The notes: generated by a model not told the origin, from the sequence alone. DNA of 25,261 nt from Erysipelotrichaceae bacterium UBA6182 (GCA_002422065.1 DITO01000269.1:1-25261); one strand, 5' to 3'. Positions 7,278-16,532 are shown, numbered from the stretch's first letter. Numbers and translations are program-made.

Positions 7278-9407
7278 TTATTTTGTATAGTTCCAAACAA
7301 CTGGAACGAATTTCTCCCAAGAACCCTGATAAATATGCAGCCTATTCCATCGCAAATCCCATCCACGAGGTTGCTGCTTGGGTTCTGCTGAAACAGTCAA
7401 CAAACTACATCCATAGAAAGCCGATGAGCCGATATGTTTTACACTCTTTGAAATTTTTATATCAGTTAATGATTCGCAGTTCTTAAAAGCAAAATCACTA
7501 ATATTTATTACACTCTTTGGAATTTTTACTGAGATAATGGTTTTTAATCCTGCAAAAGAATATGCTCCTATAGTTGTTATAGGTAATCCATCTATCTCAC
7601 TTGGTAAAATAATATGAGTGTTGTTTCCAAGATAAAAAATAATTGAAATTTGACTATCTATAATTTTATAATATAGGTCATGTTGTTCATTATGATGCCA
7701 ATCATCTTTATAATATACATTTAATTTGCGTCCTCCGTGTTCGGAGCAATAACGGCCAATATCATAGTTGAACTCATGTGTTAGAAACTCTGGTGTCTCA
7801 CTCCAATCTTTATGCCATTTCAAAGAAGGTTTTTTCGTTCTCATATAAATATCCATTTCTAAATTTGGATTTAAAGCATTAAAAGCCTCTTTATCAATGT
7901 ACTCAATACTTTCGGGTAATATAACTATTCTCGGAGAACAACTAAAAAATGAATGTTGTGCGATTGATTGTATATTACACATAGGATCAAATATAATCTT
8001 ACTTGCCTTGCTATATGCAAACACATCTTTTTCTATAATTTCTACACTTTTTGGAATCAAAATGATGTCCTGCTTGAGTTCACATTTTTTTATTATTTTT
8101 ATTTTAGGGGGGATAACTTTCATTGTTTCAGTTACAACATAACTTTCTTCAATGTTATCGACGCTTTCAAAATGAAATTCTTCATGCTGATGCATTGTAA
8201 ATGCTCGATCTTTGATGATTTTTAAGTTCTTAGGAAAAATTATTTCTTCTTCGACCTTGATATGATCAAATGAGTATTCACCTAAAATTTCTAGTTCACT
8301 ATTTTCTTCAAAAATTATGCTTTCAAATACCTTACATTCTTGAAAACAATAATCTCCAATTTTTTTTACATTTTTGGGAATCACGAATTGGATATTTTTA
8401 GAAATTGAGGTTTTTAAATGATAATCCCATTTGGTAACATCTTGAAATAAATAATCATCAATTTTTTGAATCCAAGTTGGCATACGGTAATTGGAAAGAG
8501 TCTTAAAAGGGATAAATACTATTTTCGACTCCTTTTTATTCAATAGTGCTCCATATTTGTCAATTGAGAAAATTGCATTATCTTTATCAACTATTACTTT
8601 ACTTCTTTGTAAATCAAAATTATTATATCCGATTTCACTAACATTTTTGGGAATGAAAATTGTAAAATCTTCTTTATCTCCCCATGGTTTGAAGTTATTA
8701 GCTCCTATACTAATCATTATACTATTCTTACTAATTTCAACTTGTTTCAAATAAGTTCTAGTATTATCAGAAAATGCACCATCACCAATAAATTTCACAG
8801 AATCAGGAATAATAATTTTATCCATTTTACAACCACGAAAGGCTTTTTCATCAATTACTTCTAATTTGCTTTTTTGTATTTCAACTGTCTCATTAATATT
8901 TGTTTCATTGAAAAAATCGGCAAATGGATAAAATTTATCATTGTCATCTATCATTTGTTCATTTTCCACATGGTCTTCAAATAAAACTTCTTTCAATTTG
9001 CAAGATTCAAACGAACTTTTCCCAATTCTAATAATGCTTTCTGGAAATTTTATTTTGGTAACAAAGTTACATTTTGCAAAGGCAAAATCATCAATTTCAC
9101 TTAATCGACTTCCATTCTCAAATTCAATAGTTTCTATGTAGTTATATTTATCCGAAAATGCTCTTTTACCGATGTACTCTATGCTACTAGGAATAATAAT
9201 TTTGCTAACTTTTTGAAGTCGATTATAATATGGGTTTCCTCTTTTTTTCATACTAAAAGCATCATCACTGATTTTCTTTACAAGTAATCCATTATATAAA
9301 CTTGGAATAGCTAAAGTAGTTGCATTAAAAGCATCTCCGTTAACCAAAGTATAAAAACTTCCATCTTCAGATAATTCGAAAACAAATCTTGCTATTTTCT
9401 CTTTCAT
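7278..9407 (-). CDS. BspA-type leucine-rich-repeat protein, cytosolic
   Basis: A 709-residue protein made of LRR_5/BspA-type repeats, with recurring units such as FPESIIRIGKSSFESCK, IPDSVKFIGDGAFSDN and IPKSVINISDFAFKNCES. These form extended solenoids used for protein binding. The C-terminus (GWDLRWN...PVVWNYTK) is the usual ending of this family in Bacillota. There is no signal peptide, sortase motif or membrane segment, so it appears to stay inside the cell, unlike surface BspA proteins. Its first eight residues and start region duplicate those of the metalloprotease gene, implying the 5' end was acquired by recombination. Codons are very AT-rich. It sits first in the accessory operon, just downstream of the intergenic repeat at 9434-9547. 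Partner and role unknown. Confidence 0.88.
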   Translation of the reverse strand: MKEKIARFVFELSEDGSFYTLVNGDAFNATTLAIPSLYNGLLVKKISDDAFSMKKRGNPYYNRLQKVSKIIIPSSIEYIGKRAFSDKYNYIETIEFENGSRLSEIDDFAFAKCNFVTKIKFPESIIRIGKSSFESCKLKEVLFEDHVENEQMIDDNDKFYPFADFFNETNINETVEIQKSKLEVIDEKAFRGCKMDKIIIPDSVKFIGDGAFSDNTRTYLKQVEISKNSIMISIGANNFKPWGDKEDFTIFIPKNVSEIGYNNFDLQRSKVIVDKDNAIFSIDKYGALLNKKESKIVFIPFKTLSNYRMPTWIQKIDDYLFQDVTKWDYHLKTSISKNIQFVIPKNVKKIGDYCFQECKVFESIIFEENSELEILGEYSFDHIKVEEEIIFPKNLKIIKDRAFTMHQHEEFHFESVDNIEESYVVTETMKVIPPKIKIIKKCELKQDIILIPKSVEIIEKDVFAYSKASKIIFDPMCNIQSIAQHSFFSCSPRIVILPESIEYIDKEAFNALNPNLEMDIYMRTKKPSLKWHKDWSETPEFLTHEFNYDIGRYCSEHGGRKLNVYYKDDWHHNEQHDLYYKIIDSQISIIFYLGNNTHIILPSEIDGLPITTIGAYSFAGLKTIISVKIPKSVINISDFAFKNCESLTDIKISKSVKHIGSSAFYGCSLLTVSAEPKQQPRGWDLRWNRLHIYQGSWEKFVPVVWNYTK

Positions 9408-9436
9408 CTTACACCAATTATCTAGTATTTTTATTG
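9384..9436 (-). repeat. 53-bp gene-junction repeat, copy 2
   Basis: Second copy of the 6579-6631 sequence (50/53 identical). It includes a vestigial NKNTR-stop coding tail with no nuclease gene in front of it, and the first codons of the leucine-rich-repeat gene. It abuts the other repeat array that starts at 9434. Confidence 0.85.
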
Positions 9437-9547
9437 CCGTTCACTGTGGTTTTTGCCATGTTATTGGCAATACCCTATTTTGTCCTATAAAGGGTATATA
9501 AAAGGTATGCTTTGTCCTATGAATGGTATGTTGGTGTTGCCGTTCAC
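9434..9547. repeat. Intergenic repeat array A
   Basis: The part 9478-9547 aligns without gaps to 18547-18616 at 59 of 70 positions. Within it TTGTCCTAT recurs at 9480 and 9512 (32 bp apart, three helical turns), each followed by a GGTAT box. TTGCCGTTCAC occurs twice here (9434-9444 and 9537-9547), and TTGCCA/TGGCAA at 9453-9470 form an inverted repeat. The array fills most of the gap between the 110-aa gene and the leucine-rich-repeat gene, so it may hold that operon's control sites. Confidence 0.75.
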
Positions 9548-9564
9548 ACCTATTATCGGACAAA

Positions 9565-9897
9565 TTAACTACTTACTTTTCCAACAATACCATTTTCAAG
9601 AAATTCATCAATTTCATCGGTCAAAAGTTTAAATTTATCATTAATCTTATTTGCGATACCATCCAATATTTCTTGTATATCCTTGACGATACGTTTATCA
9701 TTTGGTTCTGTAATACTCGCATTAACGTTGTAAGTAAAAAACACTTTATTAGTGATATCTATTTTGGAAAATAGATTTTCAAAAAGTTGTTTTCCATCAA
9801 CAGTTAAGTCTTGTCTTGGGATTGTGATAATAACAACACCATCAATTGACAATACAAATGCAGCTTCAATCGAATCAATACTAATTATTTTTTTCAT
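9565..9897 (-). CDS. Unknown 110-aa protein paired with PHP-AAA gene
   Basis: A 110-residue acidic protein of unknown function. Its first half alternates short beta strands (KKIISIDSIEAAFVLSIDGV, VVIITIPRQDL), the second half is helical. The ATG at 9897 lies within the last codons of the PHP-AAA gene (17-nt overlap), so the two proteins are very likely made together and may interact. No signal peptide, metal site or catalytic motif is apparent. It ends before repeat array A. It could be an accessory or regulator of the ATPase; no family assigned. Confidence 0.7.
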   Translation of the reverse strand: MKKIISIDSIEAAFVLSIDGVVIITIPRQDLTVDGKQLFENLFSKIDITNKVFFTYNVNASITEPNDKRIVKDIQEILDGIANKINDKFKLLTDEIDEFLENGIVGKVSS

Positions 9898-12262
9898 ATC
9901 GTTTCCATCTCTTTCGTATGGTTTCAATTCCACCATCTAACAGTGTTGCAACTTGATTCAATATGTCAGTTGTAGAATCTTGATATTCAAGAGCACCACT
10001 TTTAATTTTGATGTAATCATCTTCTTTAGTAAGAATAATAACATTATCAACATCAAGATTTACTACAAATTGAGGATTATGAGTAACTAGTAAAATTTGT
10101 CTGTTTCTGCTCATATCTTTAAAATTATTCAACAAGTGAATTTTTATTGATTTTGGTGAAACGTCATCTTCAGGTTGATCAATTAAATAAATACCTTTTT
10201 TATATCTATCAGAAGACAGAATCTCAAAATAAATCTGTGAGTTTAACCCAGCAGAATATACTGTACTGGTCCCCTTTTCATCAACCTTATTTACAACGGT
10301 AAACTGACTCAAATCCTTTTCCAATTGCTCGACAACTTTTGTTTTGTAAAAGATTACAGGATCACTATCATCGTATTCTTTGAGTGCATCTTTAAATACA
10401 CTTACTTCAGTGATAGTATCTAAACTTATTCTCTTTTTCTTGTCAAATGGTGATAACAGTAGTGCTTTGAGATATAAATCATCAAACTGCTGTACTTTCG
10501 TGCGTTTTATGAATAGATAGTTAAGATAATCCCAAGATTCATCTTTAATAAAGACGTCTATGAGGGATGGTTTAATCATTTTAATCGATTTTTTTAAATC
10601 TATTAACTCGACCATTGTGTCAGAAAAGACATTTTCTTTTTGTATGTAATCTTCAAGATTTGCATCAGCAGTGGTCTTTTGTTTTGTTTTTTCCGATTTA
10701 AAGTCATTAAACATGGTGTTTATACAATTGATTAGTACTAATTTATTGGCAGTATCATCCTTTAACAACTTATATTTAGACTCAATTGACAAAAGATATT
10801 TTATGAATATTGACATTTCGTTTCGTTCTTCTTCATTCAAATATTGAGATAAATTGTTTAATTCAGTTTTAGCCTTATTTAACTGTAATAATGTACTCGA
10901 AAGTTGTGTGTGCTTTCTGGTATGTTCATCTTTTCCACAGTCAATTAACGAAACACTTGTAGCAACATCTCTCTCAGCCAACAAACATATGTTGCTTAAG
11001 TCTTTATAACTCTGATTATATTCGAATAAAGATTTAAAATAGTTCCCCACCTTATTGATTTCTTCAATTATTATTGATTTGATTAGTGTTGTATCTATAT
11101 CTGGTGGGTATTTATCTTTAAAAAAACTAGTCTTAGTTAGTTTGCCTTGATTAAATTTTTTCCTGATTTCTCCTTGAGTATCAAATAAAAATACGTTTTT
11201 TTCATCCAACTTAGTTAATACATCAATATTATTATCAGACAGATAACTTTCGTATCCTTTTTTTACTGTTAGGTTTAAGGGACTAAGATCATCAATTCTA
11301 TAATAATCAGTCATTTTATGCAAAAGTAAAGATTTCCCTATAGAGTTATCCCCAATAATAGCATTTATTCCCTTTGATAGAGGTACATCAGTAGTAATAC
11401 CGTCAACTGAGAGTTTAATACTATCAAGTTGATAATTTGAACCACTAAAAAAATTGTCATCTAGACTTATTCGAGTATCATCAGTTAATGCTAATGCTAG
11501 TCCTCTAAAATTTGGTAAACACTTAAGGAACGTGTGTTTGAAATCATTATCAGAAGATAATGGTGAATATTTTGGGTATGAAATCCAGTCGTGGCAATCT
11601 GAACCTGTAATAAATCGTAACAAGTCATCATTCAATTTTGACTTACTATAGTTATTAAACGCTTGATTCTTTCTATTCTTAAATTCAAAAGCTTCAAAAT
11701 ACTCAGAAAACAAGAATTCATTAAAACGATCTTCACCAACACTATTTGCATCATTTTTTGCTGGTTTACCAACTGTAGTCAAAGTTTTCTTTTGATGAGC
11801 TATACATACTACATCCAAATCGATTAAACTCAATAGTTCAATGAATTTGTTTTCACTGAATGCATCTTTCAAATCATAAAATGGTCTATTAGTAATTTTA
11901 TCGAATAACAACACATTACCGATTTTGTGGATTTTATCTTCATTATTATCGTTAAAAACACAGACAACGTGAACAGTGTCTTTTGGTCTATTATTAAAGT
12001 TTACTGTAAATTCAACTGCAGGAAATACTTTCTGAATAAATCCGTTTCCTTCTTCACTTTTTAATTTTTTGTAAAGCTCATAATCGAACGAATCGTGATC
12101 ACTAATCGAACATACATTAACTTCATAATCATTCAGTTTTTTTATTAGTTTGGGGAGATTATCGATAGTATTACTAGCAACCAAATCATCATCTTTGAAT
12201 TTTGATTTTTCAGAATGAATATGTAAATCAATCTTTACCCCTTTACTTACAACTTTGTCCAA
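9881..12262 (-). CDS. PHP domain-AAA/SMC-like ATPase (Ppl/TrlF-like)
   Basis: A 793-residue fusion. The N-terminal PHP phosphoesterase domain keeps its metal residues: DLHIHS (H14, H16), SDHD (D55-D57), PAVEFT (E84), IAHQ (H156) and GSDCHD (222-225). It is followed by an SMC/RecF-like ATPase with Walker A GDNSIGKS (~304-311), a long helical coiled-coil middle, and Walker B LIDQPEDD (~693-700) with VTHN. This architecture is that of TrlF-family ATPases and of the Ppl anti-phage protein, known from published defence-gene surveys. The start is a TTG at 12262, well supported by GGGGGAG 6 nt upstream. It follows the restriction-modification genes by 44 nt on the same strand, so it is likely part of one defence operon. 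The PHP part probably cuts nucleic acid or a nucleotide; the substrate is not deducible. Confidence 0.88.
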   Translation of the reverse strand: MDKVVSKGVKIDLHIHSEKSKFKDDDLVASNTIDNLPKLIKKLNDYEVNVCSISDHDSFDYELYKKLKSEEGNGFIQKVFPAVEFTVNFNNRPKDTVHVVCVFNDNNEDKIHKIGNVLLFDKITNRPFYDLKDAFSENKFIELLSLIDLDVVCIAHQKKTLTTVGKPAKNDANSVGEDRFNEFLFSEYFEAFEFKNRKNQAFNNYSKSKLNDDLLRFITGSDCHDWISYPKYSPLSSDNDFKHTFLKCLPNFRGLALALTDDTRISLDDNFFSGSNYQLDSIKLSVDGITTDVPLSKGINAIIGDNSIGKSLLLHKMTDYYRIDDLSPLNLTVKKGYESYLSDNNIDVLTKLDEKNVFLFDTQGEIRKKFNQGKLTKTSFFKDKYPPDIDTTLIKSIIIEEINKVGNYFKSLFEYNQSYKDLSNICLLAERDVATSVSLIDCGKDEHTRKHTQLSSTLLQLNKAKTELNNLSQYLNEEERNEMSIFIKYLLSIESKYKLLKDDTANKLVLINCINTMFNDFKSEKTKQKTTADANLEDYIQKENVFSDTMVELIDLKKSIKMIKPSLIDVFIKDESWDYLNYLFIKRTKVQQFDDLYLKALLLSPFDKKKRISLDTITEVSVFKDALKEYDDSDPVIFYKTKVVEQLEKDLSQFTVVNKVDEKGTSTVYSAGLNSQIYFEILSSDRYKKGIYLIDQPEDDVSPKSIKIHLLNNFKDMSRNRQILLVTHNPQFVVNLDVDNVIILTKEDDYIKIKSGALEYQDSTTDILNQVATLLDGGIETIRKRWKRYEKNN

Positions 12263-12306
12263 TTAAAACTCCCCCAATCTTAAATAACTAGCTGAATCGT
12301 TTCTTT

Positions 12307-12714
12307 TTATTTGTGAAATCCTCGAATGAAATCTGCTTGGTAATTTGATGGCACAAGTGATAGACCGGTATTGTAAGATGGTGGAAAAACATCAGCGGTT
12401 TTACCAGTATTTGTAACTGGAATCACTTGAAAACCATGGTTCAAGACCAAATCTAATATGAAGTCATTGCAATTTACTCTATGAAGTATCGAACCCTTTC
12501 CTGCTGTAAATCTAGTTGACACCGGAGGCAAAAACTTATGTGCATTACTATAGACAAGAATTCTTCCTTCTTTACCCCATGCTCCAGATAATTGATTTTG
12601 TTCAATTTTCAGTCTTGAATAATTCCCAGCTGTTAATAATCCGACTGTTTCATAAACATCATTCATGTTGCTAAACCGTATAAATTTTATAGTACCATAA
12701 ATCAATTTTGCCAT
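12307..12714 (-). CDS. Unknown 135-aa protein in the R-M operon
   Basis: A 135-residue soluble protein, predicted mostly beta-strand, with NMNDVYETVGLLTAGNYSRL near the start and a Pro/Tyr-rich PPSYNTGLSLVPSNY near the end. I do not recognise it. The ATG at 12714 has AAAGGAG at 7-nt spacing. It sits 16 nt after the HNH nuclease stop and 44 nt before the PHP-AAA start, so it may belong to either system, as a specificity, accessory or control subunit. No helix-turn-helix is evident, so it is not an obvious C (controller) protein. Confidence 0.7.
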   Translation of the reverse strand: MAKLIYGTIKFIRFSNMNDVYETVGLLTAGNYSRLKIEQNQLSGAWGKEGRILVYSNAHKFLPPVSTRFTAGKGSILHRVNCNDFILDLVLNHGFQVIPVTNTGKTADVFPPSYNTGLSLVPSNYQADFIRGFHK

Positions 12715-12730
12715 ACAATTTCTCCTTTGT

Positions 12731-13936
12731 TTACGCTAGATTAATTTGATGAATCACTCTATCATAATCATGTGGTTTTATTTTTGAGAATACATCAGTT
12801 CCATACCCAATATTTGCAACAAAAAGAAGGTTGTTAAAATCATAATCTCCCCAATTTTCTTCGATTGCCTGTTTGATTGTTCCCACTTTGGCTATTAAGC
12901 AAATTCTTTGATACTCTTTATCTACTCTGCCGTAATCTCCGTTTGGATGTGCATGATTTCTATGTTGATTTGGAGTTAAATTTATCAAATTCTCTAGGAA
13001 ATATGCGATTTCCGGATGACTAGGTCTAGGGAAAATATGATGGACTTCTGTGGCTAATTCTAAATCACCCGAATAAATTTCACTCAATCCAAAATTGTAG
13101 TCTCTGTTTAATAGTTTTACAAACTTCATAGCTTTTGCAGTTAAATACTCGATATATTTCGACTTGCTTGGTGTAGGAACATCATGCATTTTTCGTGTAA
13201 TACCTTTGGGTTTTCTTTGGTATGTGTCTCTAAAATTATCACGATTATACATCAACATATCGTATGTAACCAAATCTTTGGATATTCTACCTCTTTCAGT
13301 TCCAAGTAAATTTTTGCTATATGCTAAGGGATTAATAACTTTTATAAATATTCTCCAAGATTCAATATCTCCGTTAATAGGAGTGTTTATCTTCGTGAAA
13401 TTTGTAAATCCATTTTTTAATATAGTATAGTGTTCTTGGTTTTGAAATCTGAAAAAATCTTCAAAAATATGATAAATATCTGAATCAACAAGAACCTTAG
13501 TAATATACTTTGTTAAGAATTTTAATGCGTTTCTTTCGCTTAAAGAAATAGCTTCAAGCAAATCTTTATCTAACAACGAATAAAAGTTTCTCCCAGTAGA
13601 ATTGTCTTTCTTTAATATTCCAGCATATGATAATAGTTCCATAGGTTGTTGAAAAAATTTATCATATTCATTTCTAGCTGCTTGATCCTTTGGGCTTGGT
13701 TTCTTAAAAATGTCGAGAACATTTTGAACAGTATAATCGTTTAGCCAAATATCGACTGATTTAAATATTATGCCAGGTTCTTTTCCCAATAAATATTCCA
13801 AAATACAATCGGCAATTATAGAAAGAACATCTGGTGTACACTTTTGATCAATCCATCTACCATTGTGAGTTTTTCTTATATCATAGTCTCTGCTATTTAA
13901 GAAATCATCAAGATACGTTCCATCAATTAACTTCAT
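12731..13936 (-). CDS. HNH restriction endonuclease-like protein
   Basis: A 401-residue protein with a C-terminal HNH nuclease site: EVHHIFPRPSHPE (H299-H300), LINLTP (N319) and NQHRNHAH (H325). The N-terminal ~290 residues, helical and unrecognised, would provide DNA recognition. The start ATG at 13936 shares ATGA with the stop of the fused methyltransferase gene. That tight overlap and the order methyltransferase then nuclease point to the restriction half of a type II-like restriction-modification system. Lacking CxxC zinc pairs, it differs from phage packaging HNH proteins. The HNH site is seen directly; the restriction role is inferred from the neighbour. The recognition sequence cannot be read from the protein. 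Confidence 0.85.
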   Translation of the reverse strand: MKLIDGTYLDDFLNSRDYDIRKTHNGRWIDQKCTPDVLSIIADCILEYLLGKEPGIIFKSVDIWLNDYTVQNVLDIFKKPSPKDQAARNEYDKFFQQPMELLSYAGILKKDNSTGRNFYSLLDKDLLEAISLSERNALKFLTKYITKVLVDSDIYHIFEDFFRFQNQEHYTILKNGFTNFTKINTPINGDIESWRIFIKVINPLAYSKNLLGTERGRISKDLVTYDMLMYNRDNFRDTYQRKPKGITRKMHDVPTPSKSKYIEYLTAKAMKFVKLLNRDYNFGLSEIYSGDLELATEVHHIFPRPSHPEIAYFLENLINLTPNQHRNHAHPNGDYGRVDKEYQRICLIAKVGTIKQAIEENWGDYDFNNLLFVANIGYGTDVFSKIKPHDYDRVIHQINLA

Positions 13937-16479
13937 AAACTACTGTCCTTTCTAACCCCATAAAAGAACACCGAATTATTATCAACATTTAGTGTTCGAG
14001 TCTGATAATTTCTCGCAATTTGCATGTACTCTCTATACTCAGGAGATGAGAAAAATTTCATATCTTCTAATGTTATCTTTATTTTTCTCTTTGGAATGAG
14101 AATCGCCACTGAACCATTAGTTATTGTATCTTTTGGTTTTTTCATTAAACGTGTTTTGTAGGTCATATTCGGAGTAAGATATACACTATCATCGTTTACG
14201 AACCTTGAAATTGCAAACCGATTCAGTGCTGTTCTATCAATATAAGCATCATAATCAAGAATGTCTATAATACGTCCATCATCAGTTATATTTCTAGACT
14301 TTAATACTCTAATCTTATCCATGCTTGTCGAAGTCATATTCGAATTTGTAAGTTGACGATCTCGAAATACATCAAATACATCCATATGTAAATTATTAAT
14401 AAAATTATCAAAATAATCATTTCTATAAATTATCCAATAAGGAAGTTTGTTCGATGTGATATATGATTGCCTTTGAATCTTTGACACCCCCAAGGGAAGA
14501 GATAATACCAAAGTATCACTAGGCAATTGAAATGTATTTAGAGCTAAACAAACTGTTTCAACTAATACACCTTTAAATCCGAACTCACCAAAGTCAATAA
14601 TACTTTGAATATTGTATTTTGAAATGTGACTTCTAGTTAGATTAAAGTCTGTTGTATTTAGCAGATTTTTTGGCATTATTAAAACAACATTTTCAGCGTA
14701 TTTCATGCTTTTTTCTAAGAAATATGATGCTATATTTTTTGATTCGTAGTTTACGAAATCATTTGTTAAATCCGATTTCTTTATCTTAAATTTACCAAAC
14801 GGAGGATTTCCTATACATAAATCATATTTTTTGTTAATTGGCATCTTTAAGTAATCTTGATTAATATAGTTAATTTTGATGTTTTCTCCCAAATCATATA
14901 AATCAATCATGAATTTCAGAGTTTCCAATGCTTCAGGATTTATATCAACACAATCAATTTCAATCAGTTTTGCGTAAGAATATCTTCTAGCAATTATTGG
15001 CATAAAAGAACCAACTCCGACTGATGGTTCAAGTATTGAAATGGTATCTTTATTAATATATGGCATAATCGAATAAATGTTATGTAGTAACATCTTGTCG
15101 GTATAATAGGCCGCATTTTGTTCTCGATATGCATTTGCATATTCAGCAATTGAAGATATCGTTTTCAGATTATACAAAAAAGACTCTTCCTCCAAAAATT
15201 TCATAAGATTTTCGTGGTTTTTCAAGTCTTTTTTTTCAATAAGGTTTTTTATTTCTTTCTCGCTAAGTGATTTGCCTTTCAATCTTTTTATTAAATTTTG
15301 GGCTATGCTATCGAATACACCTGTAGGAACAGCTTCACCAATAGACTGCCTTATATTAATTTCTTCTTTCTTTAATATCTTAATCTTTTCTTCATGTGAT
15401 AGTTGGTTTAAATACTCGATATCTTCTTCAAACCATTTAAATTCTTTTGGTATTGACATCATAAGCATTAACTCTCTTATACTGAAAACTCTATCATCTA
15501 CTGGATGGACAGTACTTTGACTAGCGAGCTGATCGTTTCTAGTATGAATACATGGAGCAATTTTATCCCAACACTGACGAGTATACTTATCACCGTTTTT
15601 TTTCTTGTTTGGAACAATTTCGCCATCAATGATTTGATGTGGTTTTTTTAAAGGAGTATCATTATCAAATGCTGATTCCCCTTCTTTTAAGTCAGTTATC
15701 CAACAACGCATTCTGTCATCGTATTTTCTAAATCCGTGTAAAATGTCAAAGTTATCAATTTCACCCATTTCAGTTAAACTCGGTAACTTGCCTATAACTT
15801 CTTTAAGTGTTTTTTCTTTTCTGAATTTTGGGAACAACTCTTCTGGAGAAAACTCATTTGCATACTTTTTCAAAACTCCAATCACAATTGTTCTTGTTCT
15901 ACTGGAGTTTGAACCATAGTTTTTAAAATTTAAGACATCTGAGTGAATTGTATAGTCTTCAGATAAGTGTCTATTAATTGCTTCTGATATTGAAATTATG
16001 CTTTCATCAGTATCAACACATGCTGTTTTCAAAAAGGCTGCAACATTTTCAAATATGAAAACCTTGGGTTTTATTTCTTCAATAATCAGTATGGATTCAA
16101 TAACAAGAGAATTTCTTTTTATTTCGTTATCAGTTTTCTTATGATTTGCAACTGACATCCCTTGACAAGGTGGGGTTGCAATAATAACGTCTGGACTATC
16201 TATTCCGTGTTTGTTTTTCCAAAAATCAATTTCTAATTTTATTTTATTTTTTGTGTCATTATTAGTGATATCACCACATATATATCCAGAGTCATAATTA
16301 CACTTGTTATTGATTTTTTGAATTTTTATTCTTCTTTCAATCAATTCATTTGTAGCAATGCATTCAAAACCGTTTTTTTTGAATCCAAAACAACCTATAC
16401 CAGCACTACTAAATAAGCTGATATAAGTTAAGGGTACTTTAGTTAAATCTCTTTCTTTTTTAATAATTTTTGAACTCAA
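13933..16479 (-). CDS. Fused m5C and m6A DNA methyltransferase
   Basis: An 848-residue protein carrying two complete-looking DNA methyltransferases. Residues ~15-400 are a cytosine-C5 enzyme: SLFSSAGIG (motif I, ~21-29), TPPCQG (catalytic C105), FENV (144-146), RTR (motif VIII region) and GEAVPTGVF (motif X, ~381). Residues ~440-800 are a gamma-type adenine-N6 enzyme with ILEPSVGVGSF (~482-492) and NPPFGK (558-563). Two different modifications in one chain would suit an asymmetric recognition site whose two strands need different methyl marks, as in type IIS systems with paired C5 and N6 methyltransferases. The start is a TTG at 16479 because the preceding in-frame codon is a stop. It overlaps the HNH nuclease gene by 4 nt. 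A weak promoter is visible upstream at 16504-16532. Confidence 0.92.
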   Translation of the reverse strand: MSSKIIKKERDLTKVPLTYISLFSSAGIGCFGFKKNGFECIATNELIERRIKIQKINNKCNYDSGYICGDITNNDTKNKIKLEIDFWKNKHGIDSPDVIIATPPCQGMSVANHKKTDNEIKRNSLVIESILIIEEIKPKVFIFENVAAFLKTACVDTDESIISISEAINRHLSEDYTIHSDVLNFKNYGSNSSRTRTIVIGVLKKYANEFSPEELFPKFRKEKTLKEVIGKLPSLTEMGEIDNFDILHGFRKYDDRMRCWITDLKEGESAFDNDTPLKKPHQIIDGEIVPNKKKNGDKYTRQCWDKIAPCIHTRNDQLASQSTVHPVDDRVFSIRELMLMMSIPKEFKWFEEDIEYLNQLSHEEKIKILKKEEINIRQSIGEAVPTGVFDSIAQNLIKRLKGKSLSEKEIKNLIEKKDLKNHENLMKFLEEESFLYNLKTISSIAEYANAYREQNAAYYTDKMLLHNIYSIMPYINKDTISILEPSVGVGSFMPIIARRYSYAKLIEIDCVDINPEALETLKFMIDLYDLGENIKINYINQDYLKMPINKKYDLCIGNPPFGKFKIKKSDLTNDFVNYESKNIASYFLEKSMKYAENVVLIMPKNLLNTTDFNLTRSHISKYNIQSIIDFGEFGFKGVLVETVCLALNTFQLPSDTLVLSLPLGVSKIQRQSYITSNKLPYWIIYRNDYFDNFINNLHMDVFDVFRDRQLTNSNMTSTSMDKIRVLKSRNITDDGRIIDILDYDAYIDRTALNRFAISRFVNDDSVYLTPNMTYKTRLMKKPKDTITNGSVAILIPKRKIKITLEDMKFFSSPEYREYMQIARNYQTRTLNVDNNSVFFYGVRKDSSL

Positions 16480-16503
16480 TTAACATCATCCTATCTTTCT
16501 AAC

Positions 16504-16532
16504 TATAATATCATATTCGACCGATTTTTTCT
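16504..16532 (-). promoter_or_regulatory. Candidate promoter of the defence operon
   Basis: In the 152-bp gap before the fused methyltransferase, the minus strand has TAGAAA (4/6 to TTGACA), a 17-bp spacer, then TATTAT (5/6 to TATAAT) about 25 nt before the TTG start. Plausible but weak; the rest of the gap shows only AT-rich sequence. Confidence 0.35.

Noticed and set aside
7897..9141. Plus-strand open frames within the leucine-rich-repeat gene
   Set aside because: They are antisense shadows of the repeat-rich, AT-rich gene with no ribosome sites and hydrophobic low-complexity products.
7278..9407. Secreted or surface BspA-like adhesin
   Set aside because: The start MKEKIARFVFELSEDG has no hydrophobic signal segment, and there is no anchor at the C-terminus.
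13933..16479. Two separate methyltransferase genes broken by a frameshift
   Set aside because: The frame is open through both domains with an ordered linker at about residues 400-440 and no start or ribosome site needed between them, so it is a true fusion.
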